Source: an uncultured Verrucomicrobiales bacterium (lineage in GTDB: Bacteria; Verrucomicrobiota; Verrucomicrobiia; Verrucomicrobiales; Akkermansiaceae). Taken from it: 51,323 nt of DNA. The notes below the pieces were generated by a model, which worked only from the letters and a program-made list of their open reading frames with translations, was not told where the DNA came from and ran no database searches. Positions 48,857 through 51,323 of the stretch are shown one piece after another. The translations under genes and the position numbers were made by a program. The stretch lies in assembly GCA_937893015.1 (NCBI GenBank), contig CALBJX010000001.1, forward strand, positions 1 through 51,323, given 5' to 3'. Numbering within the stretch: the first letter of the stretch is position 1; each line of letters begins with the position of its first letter.

Positions 48857-48885
48857 TTGTCATTCAGGGCGGAGTGTGCTATGAT
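48857..48885 (+). promoter_or_regulatory. Predicted promoter of the XerC/D recombinase
   Basis: TTGTCA (48857-48862), 17-bp spacer, TATGAT (48880-48885), then GTCCGC and ATG at 48892. Leaderless geometry. Confidence 0.75.
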
Positions 48886-48891
48886 GTCCGC

Positions 48892-49827
48892 ATGCCCGAC
48901 CCCGACAGGCAGGATGATGCCCCCGTGCTCCGCTTTTTGGAGTATCTGGAGACAGAACGCGACGCTTCTCCGCGCACGGTAGAGGCGTATGCGCGCTCGC
49001 TGGCGCAGTTCCGCCACGGCATGCAGGGACGCTTTTCGACGTGGGCGGAGTGTACGACGGCAGACTTTCGCGCGTGGCTGTATGAGGCGCTGGAGCAGGA
49101 ACTCAAACCCGCCACCATCCGCCTGCGCTTTGCCTCCCTGCGCTCGTTTTACACCTACCTCATGCGGCGCGAGGGGTTGGCCGTGAATCCGCTCGCGGGG
49201 TTGAGCCTGCCGAAGTCCTCCCAACGTCTGCCGGTCCACCTCTCTCTGCGGCAGATGGAACACCTGCTTTCCCTGCCGCTGCAGCTGCCCGCCGACAAGA
49301 AGAGCCCCGCGTGGCTGCCCTACCGCGATGCGGCGATTCTGGAGCTCTTTTACGCCTGCGGCATGCGTCTGAGCGAGCTGGTGGGGCTGAATGCCGATTC
49401 GTTGCGCGAGGGCGATGACTGTCTGCGTGTGCTCGGCAAGGGCCGCAAGGTGCGCCTCGTGCCTGTAGGAGAGTATGCTCGGGAGGCCGTGGCCCGCTAC
49501 CGCGACATGGCGGGCATCAGCGGCGATGAACCGCTTTTTATCAGTCGCTTGGGGCGCCGCATGACGGGCCGCAGCGTGCAGCTCATGCTGGATAAATACC
49601 TGCGTGTCTCTGAGATTCCCTTCCACATCTCCCCGCACAAGTTGCGCCATACCTTCGCCACACACCTGCTGGATGCGGGCGCTGACCTCCGCGCCGTGCA
49701 GGAGCTGCTGGGGCACTCCTCCCTCTCCACCACGCAAATCTACACCCACGTCACCAAGGCCCGCATGAAAGAGGTCTACCGCCGGGCCCACCCCCGCGCC
49801 GATTGGGGCGAAGATGGGGATATGTGA
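48892..49827 (+). CDS. xerD: Tyrosine recombinase XerC/XerD
   Basis: A 311-residue site-specific recombinase likely to resolve chromosome dimers at dif. The N-terminal SAM-like core-binding domain (RFLEYLETERDASPRTVEAYARSL) precedes the catalytic domain with all residues: Arg159 in ACGMRLSELVGL, a Lys in LGKGRKVRLVPV, HKLRH at 249-253 (Arg252), LGHSS (His275), and the Tyr284 nucleophile in TQIYTHV. The start at 48892 (MPDPDRQDDAP) is placed by a promoter; an open frame extends 36 codons upstream through that promoter and is not used. Without a second Xer gene in view I cannot say XerC or XerD. It stands alone, away from any phage or island signs. Confidence 0.93.
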   Translation: MPDPDRQDDAPVLRFLEYLETERDASPRTVEAYARSLAQFRHGMQGRFSTWAECTTADFRAWLYEALEQELKPATIRLRFASLRSFYTYLMRREGLAVNPLAGLSLPKSSQRLPVHLSLRQMEHLLSLPLQLPADKKSPAWLPYRDAAILELFYACGMRLSELVGLNADSLREGDDCLRVLGKGRKVRLVPVGEYAREAVARYRDMAGISGDEPLFISRLGRRMTGRSVQLMLDKYLRVSEIPFHISPHKLRHTFATHLLDAGADLRAVQELLGHSSLSTTQIYTHVTKARMKEVYRRAHPRADWGEDGDM

Positions 49828-49897
49828 TTTGCCTGCCGCCGCTAAAGCTTCGGCGTGCCCTTCGGGAAACGGAGTGCGGCTGAACGCCGCAAGGATA

Positions 49898-49933
49898 GAA
49901 AAACCTGTCTGACGCAAGCGCCAGACAGGTTTC
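49898..49933 (+). terminator. Recombinase terminator (shared stem family)
   Basis: AAACCTGTCTG / CAGACAGGTTT with ACGCAAGCGC between them, near the T-rich TTTCCTC tail. The region 49834-49995 also has a GAATTC-GCGCACC-type block that is inverted relative to those at 22690 and 40396. Confidence 0.75.
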
Positions 49934-50005
49934 CTCATTTCGCACCGATAGGTGCGCGAATTCTCTCCATCACAAATCAAAAATCCCCTATTTCTTATCA
50001 CAAAT

Positions 50006-50037
50006 ACGCCCCTTCCCGAGGCTTCGGGAAGGGGCGT
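50006..50037 (-). terminator. guaB terminator
   Basis: Stem ACGCCCCTTCCCGA / TCGGGAAGGGGCGT with a 4-nt loop, 28 bp past the guaB stop. On the minus strand it is followed by ATTTGTGATAA, a weak T tail. Confidence 0.7.
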
Positions 50038-50064
50038 GAAACGTGCGGAAACTGTTGCTTCGCG

Positions 50065-51323
50065 TTACTGGCGGGAGTAGTTGCCGGGGTCCTGCGTGAT
50101 GGTGACATCATGCGGGTGGCTCTCCTGCAGACCGCCGGAGGTGATGCGCACGAAGCGGGCGTGGTCGCGGAGGTCGGCGAGCGTCTTGGAGCCGAGGTAG
50201 CCCATGCCGCTGCGGATACCGCCGACGAGCTGGAAGATGACATCGGCGAGCATACCCTTGTAGGGCACGCGGGCTTCCACACCCTCGGCCACCATCTTGC
50301 CGCTGGCGTTCTGGCCGTAGCGGTCGCCGGAGCCGGCACGCATGGCGCCCAGAGAGCCCATGCCGCGGTAGGTCTTGAAGTTGCGGCCCTGATAGTGCAC
50401 CACGGCACCGGGGCTTTCCTCGCAGCCCGCGAGCATACCGCCGAGCATGATGAGGTCGGCACCGGCGGCGAGAGCCTTCACGGCGTCGCCGGAGTAGCGG
50501 ATGCCGCCGTCGGCAATCACGGTCACACCCGCGGGGCGGGCGACCTTGGCCACCTCCTGAATGGCGGTGAACTGGGGCATGCCCACGCCGGAGATGATGC
50601 GCGTGGTGCAGATGGAACCCGGGCCCACGCCCACCTTGATGGCGGAGGCACCCGCAGAGATGAGGTCGCGTGCGCCGTCCTGCGTCACCACGTTGCCGGC
50701 GACGACGGGCTTGCCGAGCTCACGGAGCTTTTCGATGACGTGCAGCACGCGGCTGGTGTGGCCCGTGGCGGCATCGATGAAGAGGGCGTCCGCACCGGCC
50801 TCGATGACGGCCTGAGCGCGGTCATAGAATTCGGGGCCGGGGCCCACGGCGGCGCCGCAGCGCAGGCGGCCGAGCTCATCCTTGGTGGATTCTCCGAAGG
50901 CTTCGCGCTTGCGGATGTCCGTGTCGGTGATGAGGCCGGCGAGGCAGCCGTTTTCGTCCACCAGCGGCAGCTTTTCGATGCGGTTGCGGTAGAGGATGGA
51001 GCGGGCCTCCTCGGGCTTGGTGTCGGGCTTACCCGTGATGAGGCGGGCAATGGGGGTCATCACGTCGGCCACGGTGAGGGTGTCGAGGTTGTGGCCGTCG
51101 AACACGCGCATGTCGCGGCCCGTGATGATGCCTTCCAGCTTGTTGCCTTCGCCCACGACGGGGAAGCCGGAGAAGCCGTGCTCCAGCATGATGCTCTTCA
51201 CCTGGCTGAGACGCATGCTGCTCGTCACGGTGATGGGCTTGGTGATGACGGCGTTTTCGAAACGCTTCACCTTGGCCACCATGGCGGCCTGGTCGTCAAT
51301 GCGGTTGTTGCGGTGGATGACAC
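50065..51323 (-). CDS. guaB: Inosine-5'-monophosphate dehydrogenase (partial, N-terminus beyond window)
   Basis: The IMPDH of guanine nucleotide synthesis (IMP to XMP, cytoplasm). The frame is open to the window edge: bases above 51282 read VIHRNNRIDDQAAMVAKVKR, the expected sequence before the CBS pair, so the true start and about the first 70 residues lie beyond the window. The CBS domains (SMRLSQVKSIMLEHGFSGFPVV and MTPIARLITGKPDTKPEEARS) are followed by the barrel with VGPGSICTTRIISGVGMPQ (catalytic Cys), ADGGIRYSGDAVKALAAGAD, the flap GMGSLGAM and, near the end, GGIRSGMGYLGSKTLADLRDH. The C-terminus ITQDPGNYSRQ is the normal end. The reading frame is intact in the visible part. Confidence 0.96.
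   Translation of the reverse strand, partial: VIHRNNRIDDQAAMVAKVKRFENAVITKPITVTSSMRLSQVKSIMLEHGFSGFPVVGEGNKLEGIITGRDMRVFDGHNLDTLTVADVMTPIARLITGKPDTKPEEARSILYRNRIEKLPLVDENGCLAGLITDTDIRKREAFGESTKDELGRLRCGAAVGPGPEFYDRAQAVIEAGADALFIDAATGHTSRVLHVIEKLRELGKPVVAGNVVTQDGARDLISAGASAIKVGVGPGSICTTRIISGVGMPQFTAIQEVAKVARPAGVTVIADGGIRYSGDAVKALAAGADLIMLGGMLAGCEESPGAVVHYQGRNFKTYRGMGSLGAMRAGSGDRYGQNASGKMVAEGVEARVPYKGMLADVIFQLVGGIRSGMGYLGSKTLADLRDHARFVRITSGGLQESHPHDVTITQDPGNYSRQ

Noticed and set aside
49834..50064. A small gene in the gap between the recombinase and guaB
   Set aside because: The gap holds two terminator hairpins and repeat-family blocks; the open frame at 49751-49945 (-) overlaps the recombinase and a hairpin.

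Overview
The window looks like a chromosome segment from a GC-rich, Gram-negative Verrucomicrobiota bacterium, most plausibly a gut, Akkermansia-like lineage. The pointers are: genes for ADP-heptose and LPS heptose transfer (an outer membrane); a small protein with a PEP-CTERM anchor; a 2135-residue autotransporter with a verrucomicrobial-style signal peptide; a secreted sialidase and a secreted GH84 hexosaminidase (mucin or host-glycan foraging); and many lipoproteins. The assignment to a genus is inference. I found no rRNA, tRNA, CRISPR array or complete transposase gene.

Layout. 1-4.5 kb: an outer-membrane barrel gene (-) diverging from pheS-pheT. 4.5-8.4 kb: an accessory island. It holds two paralogous lipoprotein genes, AT-rich membrane-protein genes, two Rhs/YD-repeat remnants, and a second 767-bp copy of the pheT 3' end joined in frame to one of the Rhs remnants. 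8.4-10.4 kb (-): FtsB/DivIC-like protein, spermidine-synthase-like protein, DedA protein. 10.5-14.2 kb: L,D-transpeptidase and class A PBP (+), with an NlpC/P60-type lipoprotein converging on them. 14.4-18.5 kb: hldE-gmhA-gmhB-heptosyltransferase-GNAT (LPS heptose). 18.6-20.4 kb: Ser/Asp-repeat lipoprotein and truA. 20.4-24.1 kb: sialidase and PEP-CTERM genes, bracketed by two inverted copies of an unusual hairpin/heptamer repeat element. 24.1-28.6 kb (-): GH84 hexosaminidase, HAD phosphatase, His-rich lipoprotein. 29-35.5 kb: giant autotransporter. 35.6-37.3 kb: truB-ribF. 37.3-39.3 kb (-): glycosyltransferase and leuB. 39.4-40.4 kb: thioredoxin-like protein. 40.5-42.9 kb (-): RelE/ParE-like protein, ABC-2-type permease, MarC protein, Sel1-repeat protein. 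42.9-48.7 kb (-): one tight run of Nudix, small protein, dnaB, amidase, MBOAT O-acyltransferase and SGNH-like protein. 48.9-49.8 kb: XerC/D recombinase. 50.1 kb to the window edge (-): guaB, cut by the edge.

How the genes fit together. Envelope building dominates: peptidoglycan synthesis, crosslinking, hydrolysis and probable O-acetylation, plus LPS heptose. A glycan-foraging and surface module (sialidase, PEP-CTERM protein, GH84, autotransporter) sits in the middle.

Three patterns deserve most attention. First, the pheT/Rhs chimera and the neighbouring lipoproteins with swapped C-termini (3.7-8.4 kb). Second, a dispersed family of intergenic elements made of 7-bp TCGTACA arrays, terminal CGACAAA/TTTGTCG hairpins and a variable core, which contributes a promoter -35 box, a stop codon and a possible start codon to adjacent genes. 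Third, a recurring promoter geometry (-35, 17 bp, -10, about 6-10 nt, ATG) that predicts leaderless mRNAs for many genes here. A fourth is a pair of identical palindromic operators exactly 168 bp apart upstream of the PEP-CTERM gene, the proximal one filling the spacer of a promoter.
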